NCBI GenBank assembly: GCA_963969345.1
Contig: OZ017768.1
Span: 4,054,718-4,118,717, forward strand
From: Turbatrix aceti
Lineage: Eukaryota > Nematoda > Chromadorea > Rhabditida > Panagrolaimidae
Direction: 5' to 3'
Length of the DNA stretch: 64,000 nt
A model generated the notes under the pieces. The model saw nothing but the letters and a program-made list of their open reading frames with translations. It made no database searches and was not told where the DNA came from. Below, in pieces: positions 1-11,409 of the stretch. Position 1 is the first letter of the stretch. Each line of letters starts with the position of its first letter. Made by a program: the position numbers and the translations under genes.

Positions 1-3000
1 GGTCTCGACGGCGGGCTTCAATCCTGCGCAGGGCACTCTAATTGCTATAGCGGTCATCGTGGATTTTCTCCGCCCAAGGCTCAAGAAAAACGCTAGCCGG
101 CCGTCTACGCAAAAGAAAATCGCAGGGACGAAAATGGCATTCAATTAAATTTCGCTTACCATGTTTTTGTTGTTGTTGTTGATTCGACGGGAATCCAAAA
201 AGAGAGACGACGACTTGGAGGAGGAGTGAGTATTGACTAATTTAAAATAATTATTTCAGGCCACGATGTCGGGATATTTTTAGTACTCGGCAAATTAGGG
301 CAGTGGCCGGAGATTAAGATTTTGTGAAGGAAGCTCGGACGCTCGAATGTATAATACAATTGACAGCGAAAAAGGTCACCTGCAAATGAAACTATAATCT
401 CTTTTTTCTCGTCTGCAGAATGAACGAACGAAACAAACGAGCGCGACGTGATTTCCGTGAACAAAATTCAACTGGCGTCAGTCGGAACGGGGGGGGACAT
501 TCGAACGCGAAAAAGAAGCCAGGTCGCCCCGTGCTCTGCAATGTGCCAAAACTGCATTCTCACATATAAAAAGGGGGGGAGAAGATGGTTAATCACCCGG
601 TTAAGCCCCCGAGTGCCATCGGGAAAGGCTTATCATTGGGACACCAACCGTCAGGGGAGGTGAACGAAAAGAAAACTAAAATAAAAAAACTTCGCAAAAA
701 AATTGTAAACGCGGGAAGGGACATGAACACACACGTCAGAATCAGGAAACGTCAGAAATCGAAAACGAAAACGCGTCCGTTTCGTTCCGTTCCGATTCGA
801 GAGTAGGTACCCCGAGACTGGCATCCGGCAGACCAGACTGGTAGTAGCTCCCGGGGAAATGAAAGAAATTGAACCAAACAACAACAAAAAAAAGTCGCAG
901 GAAAGCAGCAGAGTACGTGCGTAAGTAATTTAACGGCTCAGAGGTAGCGTGAAATGCCGGAAAATATCTGGGGACAAAACAGCAAAAAAATGCTGGCAGG
1001 TTTAGCGAGAAACGTTTGGTAACAAATTATTTTATATGTATGTATGTATGTTAGCGCGAACGAACGTCACCATCACGACAACACACGTCAAGCGTAATGG
1101 AGTCTACAGGACGACATGTTACTCTGTCAAACCGCCTGGAATTCTGAGAAACATAATTTGAAGCCAAGCTATTGTTTCTGAATACATAGCTCAGAGCTCA
1201 ACCTCGTGTTTTGTCTGTGACTGTAATGTGAGTCAGATTACGGCACACGGCACAGCACGGCACTTTTTAGAAAATAATAGTAAACTTTTTTTTTGCGTAG
1301 CCTGATTTTATTACTTTGATTTCATTAATTTGTGAATATATACAATTTGTAAGGTATTTGAATGTCTGACGACAAATAATTGTTGACTTCGCCGTTGCAT
1401 AAACACGGATATAAAGATGCAAAAAGTATTATATTTATTTATTTAAAAAAAAATTGTTGTATACACAAAAAATTATTTAGAATGCCAAATGTCTGTCGCG
1501 CGCGTCACTCAAATGGATTAAAAGTTCAAAAACATTTCAAATAGACGCCAGTCTGCAGCGCTGCAGTTTGTATCATCACTTGAAACTATTAAAGACCATG
1601 GATGGACTTCAAGCCACCAAAGTAGAAAAATAATCGTTTTCGTTTCTTACTTAGAGTGGCATCCTACCGTAAGACACGAGTGTGAACAGTAGTTATGTAT
1701 ATATTTACGGTAGTAGCTATTATTGGCCGAAATTTAGCAAACAAAATGGCAGTCTCTTAAATTTCAGGCCAGGAGAGAAAAATGAGCTACTCAAACATCA
1801 CAGGAAAAGACCGGCACATCATCTTATGTACAGACTGACTGAGCAAACCCCGGTCAATGGCCCCGAACAGTTTAGAAGACACAAAAACAATGCCGCCGCC
1901 AAAGAGGCCACCTCCCACTTTCTATTATACCTGCCTGACGCATTTCGAGTGTTGTTTTTTTGAGTTAAAATATTATTTTTTCCGGTCTGCAGAGCATGGC
2001 CAGAAATCAAATACAAACAAGAGTCTAAAAACAGAAGCAAGGAAGTTTTATCAGAAGCGAAAAGGCAAAAAAATGTGTGATGCACAGTGTTTCTGCGTCA
2101 CCCAACTCCAAAAGAAGTGTAGGAAACCAAAGCTGAGCCAATTATGGAAGTATGAGTAGCACATTTTTGTTTTTTTTATGGGAGGAAAAAACATAGAACA
2201 TGACTTCGAGCCGACACACACCGATGATGAATTGCGTCACACAAAACCTCAAACCTGAGAACTCGAGAATGGTGCAAATGTACAAATGCATGAGTCATTA
2301 ATCATATTTCTTTCTGGGAGCGTAACACCGTAGCAAAACAGCCTAGAAAAATATTGAATCTAAATTTTTAAAAGGACTCTTGGGGCGGCAAAGCGTAAAT
2401 AAGTGCCATGTACATTTATACCGGCAAAGCTCGACACACCCGCACCCGGATTTGGACTGGACCACAGTGTCCCCAAAAAAAACGATTTCAGGGCGGAAAA
2501 TCCAATTCCCACACCCAACCATTCGAGAATGAATGTCCGTTGTCCGAAGCCAAGCCCACACGATTCACACCGCTTTTGGCTGTTCTGTGCCGTCTGACAC
2601 GGAACTTTTGAACTCCTGCCAAAAAGAGGAGAGAGAAAAAGACCCGATTGAGTAAGTGGCACGGCAAAAACAAGACAACTCCCGGTAAAAAAAACACAAA
2701 ACAAGAAACAACCCAGACAATTGAGTTTTCAACCCATCAGAGGCCGAAGGCAGGCGGAAGGCATGCTTCAGCCTACATACCGTCGCGCCAAGTTCCCGAT
2801 AATTGGACCGGCCAACCAATCCTCGACCGGGACCGGGACCGGCGGTTAAAAAAAGGGAAATAGGAACCAAAAGACAGATTTAGTCAGGAAAAAAACTTTA
2901 GACAAAATGTGTTTACGGAAAAGAGTCAGCGAAGATCGACTTCCAGGCGGGAAATTGGAGCGTGTCTTGCCAACTCACCTTCGCCCGACGCTTATCGACT

Positions 3001-3838
3001 CAGGAAGAGACGTTGTGCGTGATCTGAAGCAATAATGACCAGTGGTAAGAGTTTGGAACCGGATGCATGGAGCGTGACGTCGGCAAACATGATTAATGGA
3101 GGCGTGAACGGCGGCGTCGGTGGGACAAGGGCAACAGGAAGTGGACGTTTGGAGCAGAACGAACGAATAAAACAAAAAACAACACGGGAGACCGGCTGTA
3201 AATCTTGGCGTGATTCAATTGCTATCGAGTTTATACAGCATAGTAACAGACTCCACACAAAATGGCAAGCAAGGCATGCACGCATCCGGCTCCGTGTTAT
3301 GTACGAGCGTTTCCGGGTTTTTCACCTGACGGCGTTTTTCGTTTTTTGCTTTGTCAAAGAACAAGAACAAGAATAAGAATAAGAATAAACCACGCCGCCT
3401 CCACAAATTTTTTTTTGGCAGTTTCACAAAGTTTTTTTGGGGCAGTTTCACGTGAACAACCATGTTTCTTCTGCTTCCTTGTTGTCTTCCTAGACTATAG
3501 TCTACTAAATGCCCGTGAAAGTAGTCTGCACTCTCAATCGGCAATTGACTCAGGTTCTGATGCTGCTTTGGATAACGGAGCATGTTTCTGCGGTCTATAA
3601 GAGCTCGTAAAACATCTTTCGAAGGCTACTCTCTTTCCTGGGCTCAATTACGGCTCGACAAACACTATAAATTGTTTTGCAAGTACAGTAATCTACGATA
3701 GAAACCAAATGCCTGGCCAGATTCCAAACGTAAATATTTCACACACACCTACGCAAACCTTCCTCCCTCAAAACCCAGACCCAGGGACAATGAACTTCGT
3801 CAGCTAGCAGCAGCTGATGAAGATGAAGAGGAGGTGAC
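1..3838. other. Region without a convincing gene
   Basis: I see no splice-consistent or recognisable coding region here. The ORFs are short, overlap on both strands and resemble no known protein. The stretch holds low-complexity tracts, a perfect 14-bp palindrome (CTGCAGCGCTGCAG, about 1553-1566), a short AAGAAC/AAGAAT microsatellite near 3358-3388, and a small direct repeat built on GGCAGTTTCAC around 3416-3452. UTR or regulatory sequence of a gene to the left cannot be excluded. Confidence 0.5.
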
Positions 3839-4342
3839 GTGAATGACGCGCTCTTTCAATACCCCACGCGGACTGGACTGGTGGTTGTTGAAATTAAAAG
3901 TGGAGAAGCGCGTTGCATCCGATTAAGGAAGCTCCGATATCTAAAGATTAACAAGCGAGTCCGTGTTCAAAGACTTCCTTATTTCCCTCTGGTCATGGAG
4001 CTCTCCTCCGTGGCAAATGAACCCGTAGGCGAGGAAAGTAGCCGCGTAGGAGACATTTTTAGACAATGGCTTTACTGGATTAACTACACTGGAAAGAGTG
4101 GGGGCTCATTTGCATGCGCTAAAATTACACGATCATCCAAGCACCGCCTTGAGCAAGCAATTTGTGATTTCTTATTTCTGTGTCAAATGCATACCGCAAA
4201 AAATAGATACATACTTTTAATTAACGTTCAGTCGGATGGTACAAATGACGTTTCTCACGCGATATCCGATATCAAATATCTGGGAGGAAATAAATATTTG
4301 ATCCGTTCGTCAGACAGGATGCCGTCATTTTGCAGAACTTGA
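3839..4342 (+). CDS. Hypothetical ORF, 167 codons, doubtful
   Basis: This is the only long uninterrupted frame in the first 5 kb. The predicted protein is mixed and basic, with a hydrophilic start, an LYWINYTGKSGG segment and a fairly hydrophobic stretch (FLFLCQM... YILLINVQ) near residues 112-130. I recognise no family and see no signal peptide or clear transmembrane helix. The frame could be the terminal exon of a gene starting upstream, a decayed element, or chance. There is no second exon with matching phase that I can defend, so confidence is low. Confidence 0.2.
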   Translation: MNDALFQYPTRTGLVVVEIKSGEARCIRLRKLRYLKINKRVRVQRLPYFPLVMELSSVANEPVGEESSRVGDIFRQWLYWINYTGKSGGSFACAKITRSSKHRLEQAICDFLFLCQMHTAKNRYILLINVQSDGTNDVSHAISDIKYLGGNKYLIRSSDRMPSFCRT

Positions 4343-5084
4343 AGTTGAAACCACGGAAAAAGACGCAGTGATTCACCTTCAGTCAAGGAAGTGGTCTGAC
4401 AGAGGCCAAAGGATGCTTCCGCTTACATTAAACTGACACCGAGCAAGCGAGCAAGCTCGGTGTCGGCCTTCGTTCAATGAAACATCCCAGACAAACTTTG
4501 TCCCAGATTACACCACACTTAAAACAAGGAAGGAAATTAAAACAAAACAAGCGTTGCCCGAATAATAAATTTAATTTTTATAATCAATCTACAAGTATAA
4601 ATAGAATATTTTAAATCTGACCGGTCACACCTTTTTTTTTCTCCACTTTCTCTTAGGCGTTCGAATACACGTGCACGCACACCCTCCTGAATGGCGGTTT
4701 GCCAGAACACTGGACACCCTTTCATCTTCCGCGTGCTGGAAATGTGTCCCCGGATCGATTCCTAGCTATGATTAGTATGTTCATGACTTTCGTTCTCCTG
4801 AATAGATTTGATGACACCGGTGTACAATGAGCTCATGGAATCATCTTTTCGTTTTCTTTCTGGACTTTCTCTTATGCGCGCGCGCGCGCACTTTAAACCA
4901 CCTGTAAAACTCCTCCTTGCTTGAAAGAACTTTTGCACCACGGATGAATGCTCTTTAGACCGAGTTTCTTTTTGCCACACCCCACGCTTTTTATTATTTA
5001 TGCTTGCAACTTCTTCGTAAAAGTTCAAAGACGTAAATATGTATACATATTCCCCTAGGGAAATACGGGATTCATTGAAATGCA
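4343..5084. other. Intergenic, with a perfect hairpin
   Basis: No gene is seen. A perfect 10-bp stem (GACACCGAGC / GCTCGGTGTC) with a 10-nt loop lies at 4435-4464. A (GC)n tract lies near 4876-4890. The segment next to 5084 (TTATTATTTATGCTTGCAAC, about 4990) is repeated downstream of the second receptor gene near 6975, so it is part of the duplicated receptor unit. Confidence 0.5.
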
Positions 5085-6176
5085 TCAGGTGGTGATCGGT
5101 TTGTTAATCGTATCCACGGAACTTGTCATCCTGGGAACTGCCAGCTGGCGCTGTAAGCACCTTAAAAGGTGAAAGGTCGGCGCATAAACTGCAAAACTCA
5201 CAATTTCAGATCTCAGTTGCTTGCTTGTCACGAGCAGAGACCACGCTGGAAGGAGGTAGTCGACTTGCATCAGGTAGCGTTGCACTTTGAAAAGCTTTCG
5301 AATGAGATCCAATTCTATGTTATACATGAAATAACTCTAGAAATCCTCCGAGCGGTTATCAGAAGCATCGGGAAGAGCTCATACCTGTATGACAGCAAAG
5401 ATAACCTGCATGACAAAACTTATGACAGTGAAGATAAAAAGCCGAACGTCATTGTTCCGGGCAGAGCTGTGGGGCGCTAGTTTGTGCCTGTTGAGTCGTT
5501 GATGAAGCAGCCGGATGCAAACTGCTAAATTCAGCACCAGTGAAACCGATGCGCAGACTACGTAGACGAGAAGACTGTGGAGAGGCCGCATGCGCAGGAA
5601 ACCAGACTTCGCAGCTTCGGTAAACATGTATGAGCCATCGCTTTGCGGAGCGAGGTCCATCTTGTTAATCAAAATAGTGAAAATGAGCCCCAAAGGAAGT
5701 ACCATCACGATGACGATAAGCCAGATCATTCGGTTGTCCGGCGGTTTCCATTTGTTGCTCAATACGAATACTGTAAATCGGTTGAAGCTGATAAGAGTCA
5801 TGATCAGCGTGTGAGTGTAGTGACTGTAGAAAATGACGAAATGTATCAAATTGTACGCGAACGACGTTTCCGGCCAACTTTTCAATGATCCTAAAACCCC
5901 AGCCGTGTTTCTCTCTCACCAAGGCTTTCCCTTACCTGCCAACCAAGGATCAGCCATGTAATAATACTCAAACATGTACGAAGTGCACCCCAGAATGTCG
6001 ACAACAACCGACGCGGCGTACATGTGGTAGAATGGCGTGTTGAACACTTTTCGAGCCTTGGACAACAAAATTACGTATAGCAGAAGAAAATAAATACAGA
6101 AGGTGATAGACATATACGAAGCTGGCATCAGAACCTGAAATTTCTGCCAGAGAGTGTATTCCACAACTTCTGGCAT
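5085..6176 (-). CDS. Serpentine chemoreceptor, Srg-like (copy A)
   Basis: Seven-transmembrane receptor of nematode serpentine type, closest in appearance to class G (Srg); a chemosensory role is family knowledge. Exons on the minus strand: 5936-6176, 5385-5890, 5202-5336 and 5085-5150, totalling 948 nt (315 aa, close to the usual Srg length). Visible features are a hydrophobic segment 1 (FCIYFLLLYVILLSKARKVFN), the segment-2 pattern with an internal Asp (YAASVVVDILG), the FNRFTVFVLSNKW segment, and further hydrophobic helices (MIWLIVIVMVLPLGLIFTIL, LLVYVVCASVSLVLNLAVCI). The ligand is unknown. The 51-nt last intron has no in-frame stop. The start is the ATG at 6176; a GTAGACGAG leader precedes it. 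The gene is about 80 percent similar in protein to the copy at 7054-8199, so the pair arose by tandem duplication. Srv or another related class is the alternative. Confidence 0.82.
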
Positions 6177-7053
6177 CTCGTCTACCTAATCCAACTGCAC
6201 TCTAACCAGTTGCCTAACCTATGACTACCGCAAAATGATACATTTAGCCCTGACGTTAATGATGGCATTATGCCGTAATGATGTTACACCATGGGATGCG
6301 GGTAAAAAATGGTCCTATGGGAGTTGTCGTCTCATTTTCTTAGAGATCAGGAGTTTTTACGCAGTCTGTTTATTTATGTACACCGCAAAGTTCTAGAACA
6401 CAAAAGTGCGTATTTGTGAAAAAAAATAATGTAAGAACCGTCGACCGCTATAAAAACCGACGTGTGATCTGTGTAATAAATAGTAGTATAGTTTTTCAAA
6501 AATACAGTTTTTAAAAAGTGTGGCTTGATTCAAATTAAAGTTTGTCCCATGTGCATTTATTTACAATGGTTTCTTTAGTTTGGAGGGCGGCAAAGTACAA
6601 ATAATAGGCATTTTTTAGCCTCAAAAGCTAAAAAATGTTCTTAACGATGTTGTTTTTGATACAAAACCCGTTTTAACAAAAAAAAAGTTATAATAATGAG
6701 ATGACATTTTTTATATCAAATTTAGTTTGATAATCATTCTTTATGAAATTAGGTCAACGACAAAATTTGATGTGAAAAAATGTCATCATTTAAAATACCA
6801 TTATAAATGGTTTTAACGGGTTTTGTATCAAAAACAACATTTAAAAAAAGACATTTTTTGAGGTTAAAAAATGCCTATTATTTGTACTTTGCCACCCTCA
6901 AAACCAAAGAAACCATTGTAAATAAATGCTCAGGGGACAAACTTTAATTTGCGGCACGCCACACTTTTTCATTATTATTTATGCTAACAACTTCTAAACG
7001 AAAGGTCAAAGTAGATAGAAAATAATTGGCGACGGCCGCGTAATTGAAACATC
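6177..7053. other. Spacer between receptor copies
   Basis: The part next to 6177 is the promoter of copy A and is recognisably similar to the sequence upstream of copy B (CTGACGTT..ATG/AACGGCATTAT..GCCG, near 6252 and 8300). The middle is filled by the inverted-repeat element annotated at 6513-6969. The part next to 7053 matches the 3' flank of copy A. There is no coding signal. Confidence 0.6.
6513..6969. mobile_element. Inverted-repeat element, MITE-like, 457 bp
   Basis: The two ends are inverted copies. The left end reads AAAAAGTGTGGC, and the reverse complement of the right end reads the same. Similarity then continues through AAATTAAAGTTTGTCCC, ATTTATTTACAATGG, GGCAAAGTACAAATAATAGG and CATTTTTTA for roughly 110 bp, and weaker pairing reaches the AT-rich centre (AAAACCCGTTTTAAC against GTTTTAACGGGTTTTG). 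There is no transposase ORF, so the element is non-autonomous or a foldback. It has inserted into the 3' flank of a duplicated receptor unit: sequence right of 6969 matches sequence right of about 4985. I could not define a target-site duplication. Confidence 0.75.
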
Positions 7054-8199
7054 TCAATTGGCAATCGTAACTGGTTCAGTTGGTTCAGTATTAGTTCCCC
7101 TTCGAACCTCCGAAGCTGCCACAGAACTTGTCATCCTGGAAGCCGTCAACTTGTGCTGCAAAGATGAGCCACGTTGAACAGACGGGCCACAGGATATGAT
7201 ACTCACAATTTCGGACCTTAGTTGTTTGCTTGTCGCCAGCAGCGACCAGGCTGGTAACAGGTAATCAAGTTGCATCAGATAAATTTGTATTTTGAATAAC
7301 TTTCGGACGAAATCGGCAGATAATTGGTTGTTGAACATGAAATAGCTCTAAAAATCCTTCAAGCGGTTATCGGAAGCAGCGGAAAGTGCTCATACCTGTA
7401 TGATGGCAAAGATAACCTGCATGACAAAATTTATAACAGTGAAAACAAAAAGTCGGATATCGTTATTGCTGGCCGCGCTGTGAGGCGCTAGTTTGTGTCT
7501 GTTGAGTCGTTGATGAAGCAGCCGGATGCAAACCGCTAAATTCAGCGCCAATGAAACCGATGCGCAGACTACGTAGACAAGAAGACTGTGCAGAGGCCGC
7601 TTGCGCAAGAAACCAGGACTGTCCGCTTCGCGGAACATGTATCCAGAAGCCAAAGCCACACCGAGATCCATTTTGTTGATCAAAATCGTGAAAATGAGCC
7701 CTAGCGGGAGCGCCATTACGATAATAATCAACCAGATCATTCGACCGTCCTTCGGCTTCCATTTGTCGTCCATGACGATTACCGTAAATCGGTTAAAACT
7801 GACCAGAGTCATGAGCATCGTGTGAGTGTAATGACTGTAGAAAACGGCAAAGTGTATCAAATTGTACGCAAACGACGTTTCCGGCCAACTTTTTAATGAT
7901 CCTAAAACCCTAACCGTGTTTCTCCATCACCAGGGCTTTCCCTTACCTGCCAGCCAAGGATCAGCCATGTAATAATACTCGAACATGTACGAAGTGCACC
8001 CCAGAATGTCGACAACAACCGACGAAGCGTACATGTGATAGAATGGCGTGTTGAACACTTTTCGAGCTTTGGACAACAAAATCACGTATAACAACAAAAA
8101 ATAGAGGGCATAAGTGATTGAAATATACGTGGCAGGCATCAGAACCAGCGTTTTCTGCCAGACCGTATACTCTGGGCTTTCCGCCATTATTTTATCCAT
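7054..8199 (-). CDS. Serpentine chemoreceptor, Srg-like (copy B)
   Basis: Paralogue of the receptor at 5085-6176 with identical intron positions and phases. Exons: 7947-8199, 7396-7901, 7207-7347 and 7054-7155, totalling 1002 nt (333 aa). The N-terminus is eight residues longer (MDKIMAESPEY) and the C-terminal tail is longer and polar. The second exon is exactly 506 nt in both copies. The same hydrophobic segments and the FNRFTV motif are present. The start at 8199 directly follows GATTCAG, a plausible acceptor for a trans-spliced leader or an upstream intron; the second in-frame ATG at 8187 is also possible. Differences cluster in the loop after MDL and in the tail, as expected for diverging chemoreceptors. 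Confidence 0.84.
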
Positions 8200-9257
8200 C
8201 TGAATCTGTCCAACCAGTATTTATACCCACGAGAAGTGGTTTTTGAGTGCAAATCTGCTACCGGTAGCCTAACCCAGGAGAGATGACACACCTAGTCCTG
8301 ACGTTGATAACGGCATTATTGCCGAATGCCCTTATAAGACCGTAGCACGAAAGAATATGCTCAAAAACTGGCGCCCAATTGGAGTAGCCAACCCCATTTT
8401 CTAAGTAAGAGATCAACCGTTTTTGTAGAGTTTATTTATGCACCCAAATGGCATTACGTGTGCCTTTGGGTGCAAAACAAAACACAGTATGCATGCTGAT
8501 AAATTTCCGAGTTGTGGGGGTAGTGTTTATCCAAGCAGGTAAAAGTTATGATACAATTTGGTAATTAGTACATTTTTGGTGTTTTTATAGTTCATTTCTA
8601 ATTAAAAATGCATTTCCTTTTATGTAGTTTGTTTTTTTTGCAAGCACAAATCAGAAACGGCACGTTTCCCCAAAAATAACCATCATATTTTTTAAAATAC
8701 AATTACGAAAAAAATTTTAACTTTTAAAAAAGTTGAACTTTTGGGTTTTTATTTGTGTTTAGGATCCGTGAACTTGATTTGATAATACTTGATGAGGTTT
8801 AAATAAATATTTCAGAAGCAAACTATTTACTTTTTTTTTCAGCCCACTCAGTTTGGTTTCATTTTGTTCCGGTTTCGTTGCCCAGATCACGTCAGTCTCC
8901 GCCCCTTTTCTCAGTCGTCGTCGACATCGGGTGCAAACAAACAAACATCGAGCGCACTCCTCAACCTTTATACATGAGAAGTGCGAAGATCTTTGCCATA
9001 TTTGCCTCCCTCAAAAAACAGCCGAGCCGACGGCGGTTGTTACGGTTGCCAGCGGACAATGTAGCCTGATGCTTGAACCCTTGCGTATATACATTTTTAT
9101 ATTTTTATGCCAAGCAGGCACACCCGTCCTCCTTCCAAATAGCTTGCTCGGGGCAACCGACGACGACGACGACGACGACGACTGCCTGACAACACTTTTG
9201 TAGCGTTCTGCGTTTTTTTTTGTCAACAGCCCCCCAGTGTCTCGTTACCTATCTGAG
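8200..9257. other. Intergenic between receptor B and the glycosyltransferase
   Basis: I see no gene. The left part is the promoter region of receptor copy B. Near 9161-9182 there is a (GAC)n/(ACG)n triplet run. Just before the glycosyltransferase start, TTTTTTTTTGTCAACAG (ending about 9230) is a good acceptor that could receive a spliced leader or end a 5'-UTR intron. Confidence 0.5.
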
Positions 9258-11300
9258 ATGGCGGTGGGGCTTTTTTTGCTGCTCTCGACAGCTCTCTTCC
9301 TGTTCACTGTTACTGTTCACGGATTTTCCACGCAGTCACCGGGCCGAATCGCCTACGTAACGATTCTGTCATCAGACGACTTTGCCGAGCCTGCGATTGT
9401 TCTTTGTAAGTTTTTTTTTGATTTTTGCATTTTTCAGGTGTTTCAAAACATTTTTTCCGGCGTTGAGAAAAAAACGAGTGCGCATCTGTTTTTTTTGCTG
9501 CGGTTGTTGTTGCACAACAAATTGCTCATCTTTGAAGGCGAAGGGGGGGATTATTTTTTTCTCTTAGTTTGTTGCCGGACAACATCGGCAACCCCGGCTT
9601 CGATAGGATGTGCCCCAGGTGCATGTCGAAGACTTGGCCCTGTCAACAGGCTAAAAACAAAAAAGTTCACTGCGCCCGTTCGTTCAACCAGCATGTTTGT
9701 TGATTCTTTTTCACACGTTTCCTTGAAAAAATAAGAAAGAACTCTCGCGGGAATGAGGCAAAGAAAAAAATTTTTTTTCTTGGCCTGTTGCATTGATTTC
9801 GACGCTGTTTTCTGTTTTCTTCAACGATCAGCAAGCAAGAACCGTTATTATTATGTATGTTTTTGTTTGCCTTAAACTTTTCTGACATCAATTTGCTTTG
9901 CGATGACTGTTTGTTTCTGATAAATGATCACAGGCCAAGCATAAAAAATTGTGTTCTGCAACTGTCCGCAACTGATCACCTCCAAAAACAACCAACAACC
10001 AACAACAATAAATCTTTTATCTTCAGCAAGCCAATTCCGGCTCCTAAACTCGAGTATCCCGTTCATCGTCTTCTACACCGAAGATGTCAACGACACCGCT
10101 GTTGCCCGTCTCCTGTCCCACGACGTGGTCGTACGCCCCATCGACAAAGTGGCCACGCCGTACGCTTCCGACCACCCAGCTAAAAAATTCGAGTACTCCA
10201 AAATCCGGCTATGGTGCGAAACGTCGCTCGACGTCATGGTCTACGTCGACCTCGACACCCTTCCCCTGGTAGACACGTCGGAGCTCTTCGACTGTGGCTC
10301 GTTCTGCGCGTCGCTGCGGCACTCAAATCGCTTCAACTCGGGCGTCTTCGTGCTTCGACCCGATCGAGAGACGTGTCTGGCCATGAACGACACCTTCGCC
10401 ACCCTCGCAAGCTACGACGGAGGCGATCAGGGCTTTCTCAATTCCTTTTTCTGGCAGGTGGCGTTCGCGTCTATGTACGACCCTTTCAACGTCACCGGCC
10501 AGGCGGGGGGCGAACAATCAAAGACGTCTCTTCTTCGCATAGGAGCCGAGTATAACTTCGACATCGGAATGTACTACCTGGCTGGCAGAGCCCTCGTCAA
10601 GCCCAAGATCATTCACTACACGATGGGATCTATCAAGCCGTGGAACTGGTACTCCTACCCACTTTTTGACCTCACAACTCACTGGCTAGAAGCCCGGAAT
10701 CGGGCTTTGCTCGATGATGATACGATTCTCGGGTACGTGGGGGCGTTTGTTGTCACCGCGCTGTACCTCTTCATCGTCCTCGGGTTCATTGGCCTTCTCT
10801 ACGCAGCGCTCAGCCGATGCTGCTACCCACTCAAAGCCGTGCATCCAGCGCCGCTAATCGTGCTTGCCTACCTCGTGGCTTTCGCCTGCGTCGTCACTAC
10901 CGTGCCACCTTTTTTGGGGTGGTTGTTTTTCACTTTCAACTTGGTAAACATTTTTTCGCACAGGTGAAAAACAAAAAAAAGCTCATTTCAGGTAATCGCT
11001 CTCACCTGCGTTGCTCTGGTCGTCGTCTCTGCGCCGCCTGGCCAGCCCCATGCCGCTCCGGTAGACGCAAGGCAGGTTGTTCGGGGACTGCTGCTTCTGG
11101 CAGCAGTCACCATTATACCGGTGCCGATCGCCTACCGGATAGCAATCGCCATCGAGCCTCCCCACGCAAGATTTCTTGCCTGCGCGCTGGCTATCGCGGT
11201 GCACTTCTTCGGCGTGTACTACGCCATCTACCGTCTGCAGATCACGCAGAACAGACCAGTGCACAGGAGATACGCGCCGCTCATAACACGCGATGGCTGA
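9258..11300 (+). CDS. Family-8 glycosyltransferase with C-terminal multi-pass membrane domain
   Basis: A GT8 (glycogenin-like fold) nucleotide-sugar transferase joined to about five transmembrane helices. Exons: 9258-9405, 10027-10943 and 10992-11300, totalling 1374 nt (457 aa). The first exon gives a hydrophobic start (LFLLLSTALFLFTVTVHGF) and then RIAYVTILSSDD, the usual opening strand. The metal-binding DxD is in MVYVDLDTLP. Further GT8 hallmarks are NSGVFVLRP, the GGDQGFLN segment and the HYTMG..KPW histidine motif. The C-terminal third is very hydrophobic (for example GAFVVTALYLFIVLGFIGLL). This layout resembles plant inositol-phosphorylceramide glucuronosyltransferases (IPUT1/PGSIP6 type) more than soluble glycogenin. 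The likely site is the Golgi membrane, and the substrate is not deducible. The gene converges with the next one, with only 109 bp between stop codons. Confidence 0.85.
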
Positions 11301-11409
11301 TCGATCAAACAAACATACAAACAAACAAAAACTCACCCCAAAACATCGAACTGTATTATTGTTAACAAATTTTGCATAAAGCTCAAAAAAAAGATAAAAA
11401 ATAAAAATA

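Noticed and set aside
1..46. Possible tRNA 3' part at the window start (GGGCTTCAATCCTGC)
   Set aside because: It lacks the GTTCRANNC T-loop consensus and no matching 5' part is in the window.
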